This document shows positions 1 to 8,762 of a DNA stretch of 64,000 bases, one piece after another. The stretch spans positions 124,001-188,000 of the forward strand of contig NZ_JABFHF010000007.1 in assembly GCF_015476655.1 (NCBI RefSeq). The letters run 5' to 3'. Numbering within the stretch: position 1 is the first letter of the stretch; every line of letters starts with the position of its first letter. Under the pieces are notes generated by a model that saw nothing but the letters and a program-made list of their open reading frames with translations, was not told the DNA's origin and searched no databases. Position numbers and translations under genes: made by a program. Origin of the DNA: Aquiflexum lacus. GTDB lineage: Bacteria > Bacteroidota > Bacteroidia > Cytophagales > Cyclobacteriaceae.

Positions 1-172
1 CTGGTATATCGTCATCTCTTAAGAAAAGGAACTCAATGGGGAAATTGGTGGAGGTAGATTTGAGTTTGCCTGTACCATTATAAAATTTGATACCACATTC
101 TTTGATGAGGCTGAGTGAGTCGTCGCTGAGTCTGCCGCTTTTCTGGACAGCAATACGGATTATTGAATTCAT
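1..172 (-). CDS. hisG: ATP phosphoribosyltransferase, N-terminal part (cut by window edge)
   Basis: The reverse strand from 172 encodes about 57 residues and runs off the left edge. It contains IRIAVQKSGRLS, an ECGIKF..GTGKL segment and NFPIEFLFLRDDDIP, the typical start of HisG. HisG is cytosolic and catalyses the first step of histidine synthesis, joining ATP and PRPP to give phosphoribosyl-ATP. The initiator is the ATG at 172-170, and no in-frame alternative looks better. The gene is divergent from the ECF sigma gene, and a promoter and a possible leader peptide lie between them. The identification rests on the conserved N-terminus only, because the rest is outside the window. Confidence 0.9.
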   Translation of the reverse strand, partial: MNSIIRIAVQKSGRLSDDSLSLIKECGIKFYNGTGKLKSTSTNFPIEFLFLRDDDIP

Positions 173-272
173 GGGTGCAATATACGTTTAGTATCAAAAT
201 GCCAATAAGAATTTTGGATGATTAGGCGGTATGATTATATCAACAGCCATCCGGGGCGATATGTTAAAAATT

Positions 273-288
273 TTCCTCTTACGAGGAA
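273..288 (-). promoter_or_regulatory. Hairpin spanning the leader stop codon
   Basis: The minus-strand sequence TTCCTC-GTAA-GAGGAA forms a 6-bp stem with a GNRA-type tetraloop containing the leader TAA. A short T-run follows. It could be a weak terminator or attenuator, or the remnant of a hairpin-type repeat. Confidence 0.35.
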
Positions 289-362
289 TGATGGATATGA
301 AAAACATTGCCAAATGTGGTTTTGGCACAAAAAACTGAGCTATGTAGGATTGAGCTTTTCAT
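279..362 (-). CDS. Candidate His-containing leader peptide upstream of hisG
   Basis: A 27-codon reading frame (ATG at 362-360, TAA at 281-279) encodes a peptide with four histidines, three of them clustered as FHIHH near the end. The stop codon lies in the loop of a hairpin with a perfect 6-bp stem (273-288), followed on this strand by AAATTTTT. A His-rich short ORF before hisG suggests transcription attenuation or ribosome-stalling control, as in enteric his operons. Against it: the predicted transcription start is only about 5-8 bases before the ATG, and the hairpin sits closer to the His codons than in classical attenuators. It may be coincidence. Confidence 0.35.
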   Translation of the reverse strand: MKSSILHSSVFCAKTTFGNVFHIHHSS

Positions 363-370
363 AAGATGTA

Positions 371-400
371 CAAAGTTAACAACAGCTTTTGAACATCCAA
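371..400 (-). promoter_or_regulatory. Bacteroidota-type promoter for hisG
   Basis: On the minus strand TTG (400-398) is followed by exactly 19 bases and then TAACTTTG (378-371). This matches the -33/-7 consensus TTG-N19-TAnnTTTG known for Bacteroidota housekeeping promoters. Transcription should begin around 370-366 and read toward hisG. Confidence 0.65.
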
Positions 401-468
401 GTTTGATTAACTTTTTTAACTTTTTGATAACAATATTTTAATTGGAATTAAGTTTACATTTCCCAAAA

Positions 469-1110
469 ATGGCTTTAACTTTAAGAAAAGATTATAAACC
501 CAAAATGCTATCTCGCCAAAATAATACTTTTACAACTGAAAATTCTTTGGAAAACAGCAGTTTAACTGTGCCAAAAGAGGATGTTGTTTTATGGGATTCC
601 TTTAGGGATGGAAATGAATCGGCATTTATCCGTATTTATGAGACTTATTTTGAAATGCTTTTTGCGTATGGTTGGAGGATTTGTAAAAAAGAAGAGCTGG
701 TCAAAGATGCCATTCAGGATATGTTCATAGAACTTAGAAAACACCGTAGCAATCTTAGTCCGACAGATTCAATTAAATTTTACCTTTTCAAATGTCTCAA
801 AAGAACAATCATCAAGGAAGAAGGAAAGTGGTATAGTAATTTAGAAGACATTGATAACAGTTATTTTTTTGATTTTACATTTTCACATGAAAAGCTTTTA
901 ATCGACAGGCAAATCAACGAGGAGATAAAAGAAAAACTCAACAAAGCCATTGCTTTACTGAGTCCCAGAAAAAGAGAAGTCATTTATTATTTTTTTTATG
1001 AAGGTCTCAATTATCAGCAAATCCAGGAAATCATGAAACTGGATAATATCAAATCCGCCAGAAACTTGATTTATAAAGCCCTTGGGTTTTTGCGTCAGGT
1101 GATGAAGTAA
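469..1110 (+). CDS. ECF-type RNA polymerase sigma factor (FecI-like)
   Basis: A protein of about 213 residues with sigma-70 region 2 (AFIRIYETYFEMLFAYGWRI, then DAIQDMFIELRK) and region 4 (LSPRKREVIYYFFYEGLNYQ, then QIQEIMKLDN). It lacks regions 1 and 3, as expected for an ECF factor. The longest frame opens with TTG at 442. The ATG at 469 is the more likely start, and the ATG at 505 would give a more usual length of 201. The next gene is a FecR-type anti-sigma factor, followed by a SusC with an STN domain. The three should form a trans-envelope switch in which substrate binding at SusC releases this factor to transcribe the glucan locus. The 354-base gap to the anti-sigma gene is unusually long. 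Confidence 0.88.
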   Translation: MALTLRKDYKPKMLSRQNNTFTTENSLENSSLTVPKEDVVLWDSFRDGNESAFIRIYETYFEMLFAYGWRICKKEELVKDAIQDMFIELRKHRSNLSPTDSIKFYLFKCLKRTIIKEEGKWYSNLEDIDNSYFFDFTFSHEKLLIDRQINEEIKEKLNKAIALLSPRKREVIYYFFYEGLNYQQIQEIMKLDNIKSARNLIYKALGFLRQVMK

Positions 1111-1464
1111 GCAGATTTGGATTTAAAAGCCTTCAATAATAAGTCTGTATTTCAAAATAGCAGTAGTTAATAAACAGGCTTTAACATTAAGAGTGTAGGA
1201 GATTTTACAGTAAAATTACTGTCTCCCCACCCCCAAAGGGATAAATAACCTGACAGTATTCAATCCTTTTCGGGATAATTAATGTCACTTTTCGGCATCA
1301 GTTCGGTAAGGCTTCCAGGATTCACATACCCAGTTACGGTAAACTTTCTCAAAATTTATTTTCCTTAAAATCAATATCTTATGATAGATAAATAATTTTT
1401 TTTCAAAAATAAAGGTGTCATTTTGACTTTTTTTTTCTTTTGATAATATAGTAATAAGCCTCAA
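1111..1464. other. Intergenic region between sigma and anti-sigma genes
   Basis: This 354-base spacer holds a 7-bp perfect inverted repeat with a 2-base centre (ACAGTAA-AA-TTACTGT, 1207-1222), a degenerate copy of the dispersed two-hairpin element (1238-1277) and T-rich tracts before the next ATG. I see no coding potential. Confidence 0.6.
1238..1277 (+). repeat. Partial copy of dispersed two-hairpin element
   Basis: Forty bases align without gaps to the right part of the element at 59005-59065, with 28 identities by eye. The shared core is TAAATAACCT, followed by GTATT and a small hairpin ATCC...GGAT. The left hairpin is degraded. Confidence 0.55.
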
Positions 1465-2508
1465 ATGAATAAAGTTGAATTCTTATTGACCAACCCTGAA
1501 TTTGTGCGTTGGGTCAGATATCCTGATAAGGATTTGGATACCTATTGGAAAAACTGGATGGAAGCCAATCCTGAAAGGGTTGAAGATATTAAGTCGGCAA
1601 GAGAAATAGTGAAAGGAATTCAATTTGAAGAAATACTTCCAAATGTTGAAATCAAAGATGAAGTCTTGGCCAAAATTTTAAAGGAAACAAATACAAAGGA
1701 AAAAGAGAGTTCCAAAGATTCTCAAAAGAAAAAATCTTTGATCGATTGGTTTAATCAAATCGGTCAGATTTATAAAGTAGCTGCCATCCTGATTATTGCT
1801 ATGGCAATGTATCTGCCAAATTACCTTCATAAAAACACATCTTCTGAAGGGCTGGAATCAGACAAGGTCCTTTGGGTTGAGAAATCAACCTCAGCAGGAG
1901 AAAAGTTGACTATCACGCTTCCGGATGGATCTAGGGTTTGGCTGAATTCAGGAAGTAAATTAGAATTTCCCGAGAAGTTTAATGAAACGGAAAGGTATAT
2001 GTCGCTAAAAGGTGAAGCGTATTTTGAAGTAAAAAAGGATTCTCTTCGGCCTTTCAGGGTCGAGTCAGATGGAATTGTTACCACAGCATTGGGGACTTCC
2101 TTTAACATCAATACAAAAAGTAACTCATTGTTGAAGGTTTCTTTGGTGACGGGTAAGGTCCGAGTTGACAGAAATCTTGAAGCGGAACAAGTGGAACTGA
2201 TTCCAGGCCAAGAACTTCAATTGAATAAAATAGTGAACGATCTAGTGGTGAAAAATTTCGATCTGGAAAAAGTGCTGGCATGGAAAGAAGGAAAAATAAT
2301 TTTTGAAAATGCCAACCTTTCTCAGGTAGTGGAGACATTGGAAGATTGGTATGGTGTGAAATTTAACCTGATCAATGCGGAAAATGTAAAATGGAATTTT
2401 TCGGGAGAATATCAAAACCAAATACTTGATAACCTGCTGAACAGTATGAGTTATATTGAAAATTTTGAATACGAAATAATTGGGAAAAATGTAGAACTCA
2501 AATTTTAA
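1465..2508 (+). CDS. FecR-family anti-sigma factor
   Basis: A 347-residue protein with a cytoplasmic N-terminal domain that should bind the sigma factor, one transmembrane helix at about 103-119, a periplasmic FecR domain at about 140-240 (LTITLPDGSRVWLNSGSKLE; GEAYFEV; TALGTSFNI) and a C-terminal DUF4974-like STN-contacting domain from about 265 (AWKEGKIIFENANLSQVVE). This is the standard Bacteroidota regulator that holds an ECF sigma factor until the N-terminal domain of a TonB-dependent transporter signals. It sits between the sigma gene and an STN-bearing SusC, so the partners are clear from context. The start is the ATG at 1465. Confidence 0.93.
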   Translation: MNKVEFLLTNPEFVRWVRYPDKDLDTYWKNWMEANPERVEDIKSAREIVKGIQFEEILPNVEIKDEVLAKILKETNTKEKESSKDSQKKKSLIDWFNQIGQIYKVAAILIIAMAMYLPNYLHKNTSSEGLESDKVLWVEKSTSAGEKLTITLPDGSRVWLNSGSKLEFPEKFNETERYMSLKGEAYFEVKKDSLRPFRVESDGIVTTALGTSFNINTKSNSLLKVSLVTGKVRVDRNLEAEQVELIPGQELQLNKIVNDLVVKNFDLEKVLAWKEGKIIFENANLSQVVETLEDWYGVKFNLINAENVKWNFSGEYQNQILDNLLNSMSYIENFEYEIIGKNVELKF

Positions 2509-2540
2509 AGCTATGTGGGAGCAAAATACATCGTAAAGAA

Positions 2541-2568
2541 AGCCGACAGATTAGATAATCCGTCGGCT
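2541..2568 (+). promoter_or_regulatory. Stable hairpin between fecR and susC
   Basis: AGCCGACAGATT-AGAT-AATCCGTCGGCT pairs along 12 positions with a single A-C mismatch and a 4-base loop. No T-run follows, so it is not a simple intrinsic terminator. It may stabilise or separate the regulator and susC parts of the transcript. Confidence 0.5.
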
Positions 2569-2660
2569 AGGACCGGTCTGATGATGGTCTACATTGGGGA
2601 ATGGGAGTCATCAAAAAACCGCATTTAATGAATAGTTAAATTCAATAAACCTTTAAAAAT

Positions 2661-5600
2661 ATGAAAAATAAACTACTTAGTGTAATCTATATGTTTTCCA
2701 GGTACTTCCTATATGGATTTATAGTCCAATTGATGGTATTTAACCTTGTATTCGCAACCGAAGTCAATGGTCAGTACAAAAGCATAGAAGAAGTGAATAT
2801 CAGTTTTCAAAAAGAAAACTACAGTCTTGGCCAGTTTTTCAGCCAGGTAGAAAAGCAAACAACTTTCAAATTCTCATTTGATAAAAAAGACATTGAAACA
2901 TCTAAGCCCATTTCACTGTCCCAATCTTCAGGAACTGTTGAAGAGTTTTTGAAGGAAGTAGCAAGACAAACCCTTTTGAGTTTTCGTCAGATCAATAATA
3001 ATATTGACGTAAAAAAAGGGATAGTGGCAGAGACTGCAACTGTTATTGTGCAAGATCTAATCACAATAACAGGGACAGTACTTGACCCTATAGGAGAGCC
3101 TTTACCAGGAGTCACTATCATCATTGATGGAACCAATACAGGAACTGTCACAAATATTGATGGCCAATATTCTCTCGACGCCAATGAAGGAGATGTGTTG
3201 ATTTTCTCCTTTGTCGGATTTGAAAAAGTGAGAAGGATAGTTGGTACTTCCAATGTGATTGATGTAACCATGGTAGAGGACTTGAGTACTTTGGGTGAAG
3301 TGGTTGTAATAGGATATGGTACACAAAGAGAGCAGGATAGGATTTCTGCGATTTCCACAGTGAAGGCCGAAGATATTGTCAAGACTCCGGCCACCAACGC
3401 AATGCAATCTCTTCAGGGACGAGTTGCTGGTGTGCAGATAGTAAGTAGTGGTGCGCCTGGTGCGTCTCCTACAGTTCGGGTAAGGGGTATTGGATCATTT
3501 GAGGGAGGAGGAGCTCCTCTATATGTTGTTGACGGAATGTTCTTTGACAACATTGATTTTTTGAACCCAAATGATATCGAAACAATGTCCATTTTAAAAG
3601 ATGCTTCTGCATCTGCTATCTATGGAGTAAGGGCTGCAAATGGAGTTGTTCTGATAGAGACGAAATCTGGATCTTACAATCAAAAACCTGAAATAGTATA
3701 CGATGGGTATTATGGCACCCAGGTCCCCCAGAATGTCCTCAAAATGGCGAATACACAACAGTTTGCGCAATATGTAAATGAGACAGGTAGCCCCGCAGAT
3801 ATTGCATTTTTAAACAATGCTATCCAAAGATTTGGGAGAAGTAGGGTAGACCCCAATTTACCGAATGTGAATACAGACTGGTATTCGGAAATAATGAGCC
3901 CTGCTTCTATACAAAATCATTCCCTGACATTTAACGGAGGGGGAGATCGTACAAGATATTCCATTGGGGGTAGCTATTTTGAACAAAACGGACTGATGAA
4001 GGAAAGGAGAAACGAATTTAAAAGACTTAATTTTAGAGTTAAATTGGATACCGACATCAATAGTTGGATGACAGTAGGAGGTAATCTTAACATCAGTACA
4101 GCAAGAAGATATAATGCAGATGATGGCGCATGGTTCAGGGCTTACAATACGGTTCCTATTTTACCAAAATTTGATGAGCTCAATACGGGAGCTACAGGAA
4201 CTGAAATTCCCTTATCTAATGCCCAATTGATCGGTTATAGGGGTAATCAAAACCCTTTCTATAGCATCCTTTTCTCGGACAATAGAAATAATATTGCAAA
4301 GGTAATGGGTAACTTCTATGCAGATATGGAATTAATTCCAAACAAGATTTCATTCAAAACAGCGTACAATTACAACATAGACCAAATCAATACCAGAAAT
4401 GTATCATTTGCCTATAATGATGGAGTTACAGAAAGGCAATCTTCACTAAGCAGGAGCAATTTTACCAGGTATAATCAGATTTGGGATAATTTCCTTACCT
4501 ACACCGATAATTTCGGAAAGCATAATTTAACGGCAGTATTGGGACAGTCCTTCAGGAGTGAAACCTTTGAAAGTTTAAATGTAAGAGGTGAAGGCCTTAA
4601 CCCGGAACCGGCTTTTGGTCAAGAACAATTCTGGTACCTCTCCAACTCAACCAATTTTGACTTGAATGCCATTGGTGACGGGGGAGGAAAGTTGTTTTTC
4701 CAGTCATTTTTTGCGAGAGTGGCTTACAATTATGACGACAGATATTTGGTATATGGAACTGTCAGAAGAGACGGAAATAATAAATTTCAGCAAAAGTGGG
4801 GTAATTTTGCTACCATAGGAGCTGGTTGGGTTGTCTCTTCAGAGAATTTCTTTAATGTACCAGCAATCAATTTCCTAAAAATCAGAGGTTCTTGGGGGCA
4901 ACTTGGAGATGATGGAATAAGCCCTTCAGTAGGTGTACCTACCTTGCAGGAAAATAATTTGGCCATCGATGATGTGCGGATTATCGGTAGAAGGTTGAAT
5001 CCTACGTTTGATCTGATTGATAGGTGGCAAACGACAGTAGAAAGAAACTTTGGCCTAAATGCTACGATGTTTAGAGAGCGACTTTCCATTGAAGCGGATT
5101 ATTTTATAAGAGATACTAGAAACCTAGCAGTAAGCATCATTCCACCTGTGTTCAGAGCGACAGAGAGAAGAAGTGTCGGTAGAATTCGGAATCAAGGTCT
5201 GGAAATCTCGATGAATTGGGATGACAGAATCAATGATGATTTCTCCTACTATATAGGAGGAAATATTACCACGTTGAAAAATACGGTTTTGGGTCTTGGT
5301 GGACCAAATCACTTGGATGCGGGTTCTGCTGAATTCCGTCAACGCTCTATTGTTGGACAGCCTTTTATGGCATTTTATGGATATGAGGTAGAAGGAGTTT
5401 TCCAGAATCAGGAGCAGATTAATAACAGTGGCTACTCGCAGGAATTTATCAATGATAACAGCCTTGTACCTGGCGACTTTATATTCAGAGATCAAAATGG
5501 TGATGGAATCATAAATGATGAAGACCGTGTGGTACTGGGTTCTTTCTTACCTACTTTAAACTATGGATTAAATGCGGGTTTTAGATACCGTAATTTTGAT

Positions 5601-6026
5601 TTTTCTGCCTTGTTTCAAAGTCAAAGAGGTCATAGCATTCTCAATAGAAAAAGAGGAGAACTTATTTTCACCAATGATACTAACCTCGATGCGGAGCTTA
5701 TTGACAATCTATGGCGAGGAGAGGGTACATCCAATGTTTATCCTTCAGCATCTGGTCTCCGAAGGGGATGGAATCAGAATATGAGCAGTTATTTTGTGGA
5801 AGAAGGATCTTTCTTCAGGATCCAAAATGTGCAGATGACTTATTCATTGATCGATCGGGAGCTATTTGGCGTCTCAATGCCATCTACCAGAATTACATTG
5901 ACTGCTGAGCGTCCACTTACCCTGTTTAATTATAATGGATTCAATCCCGAGGTTGCCAATGGTATTGATAGACAGGTATATCCTATACCGGCTATTTATA
6001 CCGTGGGATTAAATGTAACATTCTAA
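2661..6026 (+). CDS. SusC/RagA-type TonB-dependent transporter with STN signalling domain
   Basis: A 1121-residue outer-membrane protein. Segments in order: signal peptide (about 1-33), STN domain (about 45-115, VNISFQKENYSLGQFFSQVE), a carboxypeptidase-regulatory-like beta-sandwich (about 133-210, ITGTVLDPIGEPLPGV), TonB box region (VVVIGYGTQ), plug with the SusC signature (LQGRVAGVQI; VRVRGIGS; ILKDASASAIYGVRAANGVV) and a long beta-barrel. It imports oligosaccharides across the outer membrane with the SusD downstream, using TonB energy. The STN domain links transport to the FecR/ECF pair upstream. It is 18 bases from susD. Confidence 0.95.
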   Translation: MKNKLLSVIYMFSRYFLYGFIVQLMVFNLVFATEVNGQYKSIEEVNISFQKENYSLGQFFSQVEKQTTFKFSFDKKDIETSKPISLSQSSGTVEEFLKEVARQTLLSFRQINNNIDVKKGIVAETATVIVQDLITITGTVLDPIGEPLPGVTIIIDGTNTGTVTNIDGQYSLDANEGDVLIFSFVGFEKVRRIVGTSNVIDVTMVEDLSTLGEVVVIGYGTQREQDRISAISTVKAEDIVKTPATNAMQSLQGRVAGVQIVSSGAPGASPTVRVRGIGSFEGGGAPLYVVDGMFFDNIDFLNPNDIETMSILKDASASAIYGVRAANGVVLIETKSGSYNQKPEIVYDGYYGTQVPQNVLKMANTQQFAQYVNETGSPADIAFLNNAIQRFGRSRVDPNLPNVNTDWYSEIMSPASIQNHSLTFNGGGDRTRYSIGGSYFEQNGLMKERRNEFKRLNFRVKLDTDINSWMTVGGNLNISTARRYNADDGAWFRAYNTVPILPKFDELNTGATGTEIPLSNAQLIGYRGNQNPFYSILFSDNRNNIAKVMGNFYADMELIPNKISFKTAYNYNIDQINTRNVSFAYNDGVTERQSSLSRSNFTRYNQIWDNFLTYTDNFGKHNLTAVLGQSFRSETFESLNVRGEGLNPEPAFGQEQFWYLSNSTNFDLNAIGDGGGKLFFQSFFARVAYNYDDRYLVYGTVRRDGNNKFQQKWGNFATIGAGWVVSSENFFNVPAINFLKIRGSWGQLGDDGISPSVGVPTLQENNLAIDDVRIIGRRLNPTFDLIDRWQTTVERNFGLNATMFRERLSIEADYFIRDTRNLAVSIIPPVFRATERRSVGRIRNQGLEISMNWDDRINDDFSYYIGGNITTLKNTVLGLGGPNHLDAGSAEFRQRSIVGQPFMAFYGYEVEGVFQNQEQINNSGYSQEFINDNSLVPGDFIFRDQNGDGIINDEDRVVLGSFLPTLNYGLNAGFRYRNFDFSALFQSQRGHSILNRKRGELIFTNDTNLDAELIDNLWRGEGTSNVYPSASGLRRGWNQNMSSYFVEEGSFFRIQNVQMTYSLIDRELFGVSMPSTRITLTAERPLTLFNYNGFNPEVANGIDRQVYPIPAIYTVGLNVTF

Positions 6027-6044
6027 CCTAATCGAAATACAGTC

Positions 6045-7577
6045 ATGAAAAATATAAAATTTATAAAAAACACGCTGGCTTTGATGATGGCCTTTTTGGT
6101 GACAACATCCTGTTTGGATTTATTGGATGAACCGCTCGAAAATCAGATAATAGCCGGCGAAACTGACTATTCGCAGTCCAGTAATATGATCTTGATGCTA
6201 TATGGTGCTTATGGTGAACTATACCGTTCTCAATGGGAGACTTATACGCTTCTATCTGTAAGAGGTGATGATGTAACCGCAGCAGGTGACCAGTTTCCCT
6301 TGATTGAAACTGATGAATTCAGGTATGACAGGAATTTCTGGATGTACAATTCAGTTTGGCTCAACCTTTATACTGATTTGATATACTGGCATGGAGCGAT
6401 TGAGGAAATCAGAAAGTACCAACAAGCAGGCGCAAATGCTGCCAATGCAGAACAGTATATAGCGGAGATAAAGGTCATGCAAGGTTTCGAGCTTTTACAA
6501 TTAGCACGTACTTGGGGAGCTATACTGATACCAAATAGCTCCCAACCAGGCGAGCTGTTTAATATAGAGCTTTCATCCTTTGAAGAAGTTATGTCGCATA
6601 TATCTTCATTGATGGATGAGGCTATTCCGCTATTGCCCACGGTGCATCCCAAAGACCGCTCCGATGTGAGAGGAGGAGTTACCAGAGGTACAGCTTTGGC
6701 GGTTAAAGCTATGGCAAACCTGGAATTGAAAAACTATCCTGCCGTGGCTGAAGCTACAGGTCAGATAATTGGTAGTAACAATTATGTATTGGAACCAGAT
6801 TATTACCAGTTATTTAAAATACCCGGTAAATTAAACAGTGAAAACATCCTGGAATTCCAATATTCAGATTTTGGAACGCCTACAGGTACAAGAACTACTT
6901 ATCCCTTTGTCACCTACGGCCCTGCATCATGGACTCCGGCTGTACCGGGAGCTTCGACAGGTTGGGGTTTTTTCGCACCTAGTCCAAAATATGTAAAGTT
7001 TATGCTGGATCGTGGAGAACAAGAGAGACTTCAGACTACTGTCCTGTTTACTCCCGATGGTATGGATGAAATAATGTCAGATCCACAATATGCGACTTTG
7101 CCTGCCTGGGTTTCAAATGTGACACCTGACGGAGATAGGTTTAATAATCACCCAAGATATAATTTCCTAAGTGGCAAGCATTATCTCCCATCTACCCAGC
7201 TTATTCCGGGAAGGTTCGGTTATGGATCAAATAAAAACTTCACTGCCATACGATACTCTGAAGTATTGTTGATGCACGCAGAAGCATTGGTAAATGGAGC
7301 AAGCAGTTCGGTGCTTTCTGCTGATCAAGCGGTAAACCTGGTAAGGGAAAGAGTAGGTCTTGGTCCGCTTAGTGGCGTAACGCTAGATGATGTGTTGAAT
7401 GAAAAGTATGCAGAATTCGGCATGGAAAGCGGTATAAGATTTTATGATTTAATGAGATATGGAAGAGCTTCTGAACTGAATTTTGGAGGAAGAAATTTCA
7501 ATATAGATATCCATAGGTATCTTCCTTATCCTTTGGAACAAGAAAATATACTTCCTCAGCTGACAAAACCAGAATAA
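6045..7577 (+). CDS. SusD/RagB-family outer-membrane glycan-binding lipoprotein
   Basis: A 510-residue lipoprotein with a signal peptide ending in LVTTSC and an acidic tail after the cysteine, which suggests surface export. The TPR-like SusD N-terminal part contains an EIKVMQGFELLQLARTWG helix, and the C-terminal RagB part contains IRYSEVLLMHAEALVNG and YAEFGMESGIRFYDLMRYGR, hallmarks of the family. It forms the lid of the SusC transporter encoded immediately upstream and delivers substrate into it. Both susC and susD appear to belong to the glucan locus. Confidence in the family is high; the substrate is inferred from the enzymes downstream. Confidence 0.95.
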   Translation: MKNIKFIKNTLALMMAFLVTTSCLDLLDEPLENQIIAGETDYSQSSNMILMLYGAYGELYRSQWETYTLLSVRGDDVTAAGDQFPLIETDEFRYDRNFWMYNSVWLNLYTDLIYWHGAIEEIRKYQQAGANAANAEQYIAEIKVMQGFELLQLARTWGAILIPNSSQPGELFNIELSSFEEVMSHISSLMDEAIPLLPTVHPKDRSDVRGGVTRGTALAVKAMANLELKNYPAVAEATGQIIGSNNYVLEPDYYQLFKIPGKLNSENILEFQYSDFGTPTGTRTTYPFVTYGPASWTPAVPGASTGWGFFAPSPKYVKFMLDRGEQERLQTTVLFTPDGMDEIMSDPQYATLPAWVSNVTPDGDRFNNHPRYNFLSGKHYLPSTQLIPGRFGYGSNKNFTAIRYSEVLLMHAEALVNGASSSVLSADQAVNLVRERVGLGPLSGVTLDDVLNEKYAEFGMESGIRFYDLMRYGRASELNFGGRNFNIDIHRYLPYPLEQENILPQLTKPE

Positions 7578-7605
7578 TAAAATTGAATAATTAAAACATG
7601 AGATC

Positions 7606-8688
7606 ATGAAAAGATATAATTTAATAATCATAGGATTGGTATTTTTCATCTTTGGATGTACAGATAGTTACATTGATGAAATTGTAGCAGTAGATCCGGG
7701 TCCGGATATGGAGGCTCCCGAAGTTATCATTAACTTCCCCTTGGAAGGTACCCTGATAAGAGTTCCTGAAGAAGTCACCCCTATTAACATCAATTTTGAG
7801 GTGATGGATGATATTGAAATTGAATCAATAAAAATCCTTTTGGACGGAAATGAAATAGGAAACTACAATGAGTTTTTGGATTTCAGAAGAGTTGTAAAAA
7901 TCCATACTTATGAAACTCTGGGGAATGGTCCACATACCCTGACCATAGAAGCTAAAGATCTATCGGGCAAAAGTTCATCAAAATCGGTTTCGTTTGAAAA
8001 AGTTGAGCCTTACACTCCAATTTACGATGATGAGATCTTTTATATGCCTTTTGACGGCGACTTCATGGAGTTGGTTTCTACAGAAATTGCAAGTGTTCAG
8101 GGAAGTCCAACATTTGCCAATGGTGTCATAGGTACTGCATATAATGGGACAAATAATGCTTACCTGACTTTCCCAACTACGGGGCTTTTACATGATGAAT
8201 TCAGTGCAGCTTTTTGGTACAATGTCAATGGTGACCCCAATAGGGCTGGAATCTTGGTAATTGGTCCTCCTGACACTGTTAATCCTAATAATATGAATAA
8301 CCGAAGAAATGGATTCAGGTTGTTTAGGGAAGCAGCAGGGTCCATGCAAAGGGTAAAATTAAACATAGGAAACGGGACAGCAGACAATTGGTTTGACGGC
8401 GGAGCCGCCGCGGATATAGATCCTGCTTCCGGAGAATGGGTACATATTGCAATTACGATCTCACAGAGCAATGCTGCAGTTTACATCAATGGAAATGTGG
8501 TCAGAGAAGGATCTTTTCCTGGAGTTGATTGGACAGAAACTGATATACTTTCCATAGGTTCGGGTGCTCCGAGATTTACGGGGTGGGGCCATTTGTCCGA
8601 TGGTAGTTTGATAGATGAATTGCGGATTTTCAGCCGAGCATTAAATCAGTCTGAAATTCAGACAATCATTGATGCTGAAAAACCATAA
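7606..8688 (+). CDS. Surface lipoprotein with Ig-like and LamG/concanavalin domains (probable glycan-binding protein)
   Basis: A 360-residue lipoprotein (lipobox FIFGC). Residues of about 35-130 form an Ig-like/cadherin-like beta-sandwich (PEVIINFPLEG ... GPHTLTIEAKDLSGKSSSK). About 140-355 is a LamG-type concanavalin fold (FSAAFWYNV; GEWVHIAITISQSNAAVYIN; GSLIDELRIFSRAL). It follows susD by 28 bases, the usual place for a SusE/F-like surface glycan-binding protein, and I infer that role. No catalytic motif is evident. A strong terminator-like hairpin follows, so the susC-susD-binding protein part may be one transcription segment. Confidence 0.85.
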   Translation: MKRYNLIIIGLVFFIFGCTDSYIDEIVAVDPGPDMEAPEVIINFPLEGTLIRVPEEVTPININFEVMDDIEIESIKILLDGNEIGNYNEFLDFRRVVKIHTYETLGNGPHTLTIEAKDLSGKSSSKSVSFEKVEPYTPIYDDEIFYMPFDGDFMELVSTEIASVQGSPTFANGVIGTAYNGTNNAYLTFPTTGLLHDEFSAAFWYNVNGDPNRAGILVIGPPDTVNPNNMNNRRNGFRLFREAAGSMQRVKLNIGNGTADNWFDGGAAADIDPASGEWVHIAITISQSNAAVYINGNVVREGSFPGVDWTETDILSIGSGAPRFTGWGHLSDGSLIDELRIFSRALNQSEIQTIIDAEKP

Positions 8689-8707
8689 TCAGTGAACAAA
8701 ATAACCC

Positions 8708-8743
8708 AAAAGGGAATTCAGATACCCATCTGAATTCCCTTTT
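8708..8743 (+). terminator. Strong intrinsic terminator inside the glucan locus
   Basis: A perfect 16-bp stem (8708-8723 with 8728-8743) closes an ACCC loop, and its 3' arm ends in TTTT followed by ATTTT. It separates the transport genes from the hydrolase genes. Partial read-through would lower expression of the enzymes relative to the transporter. Confidence 0.8.
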
Positions 8744-8762
8744 ATTTTCTAAATACCTATCC

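Noticed and set aside
442-468. TTG start for the ECF sigma factor
   Set aside because: The ATG at 469 is closer to usual family length and the extra nine residues have no conserved character.
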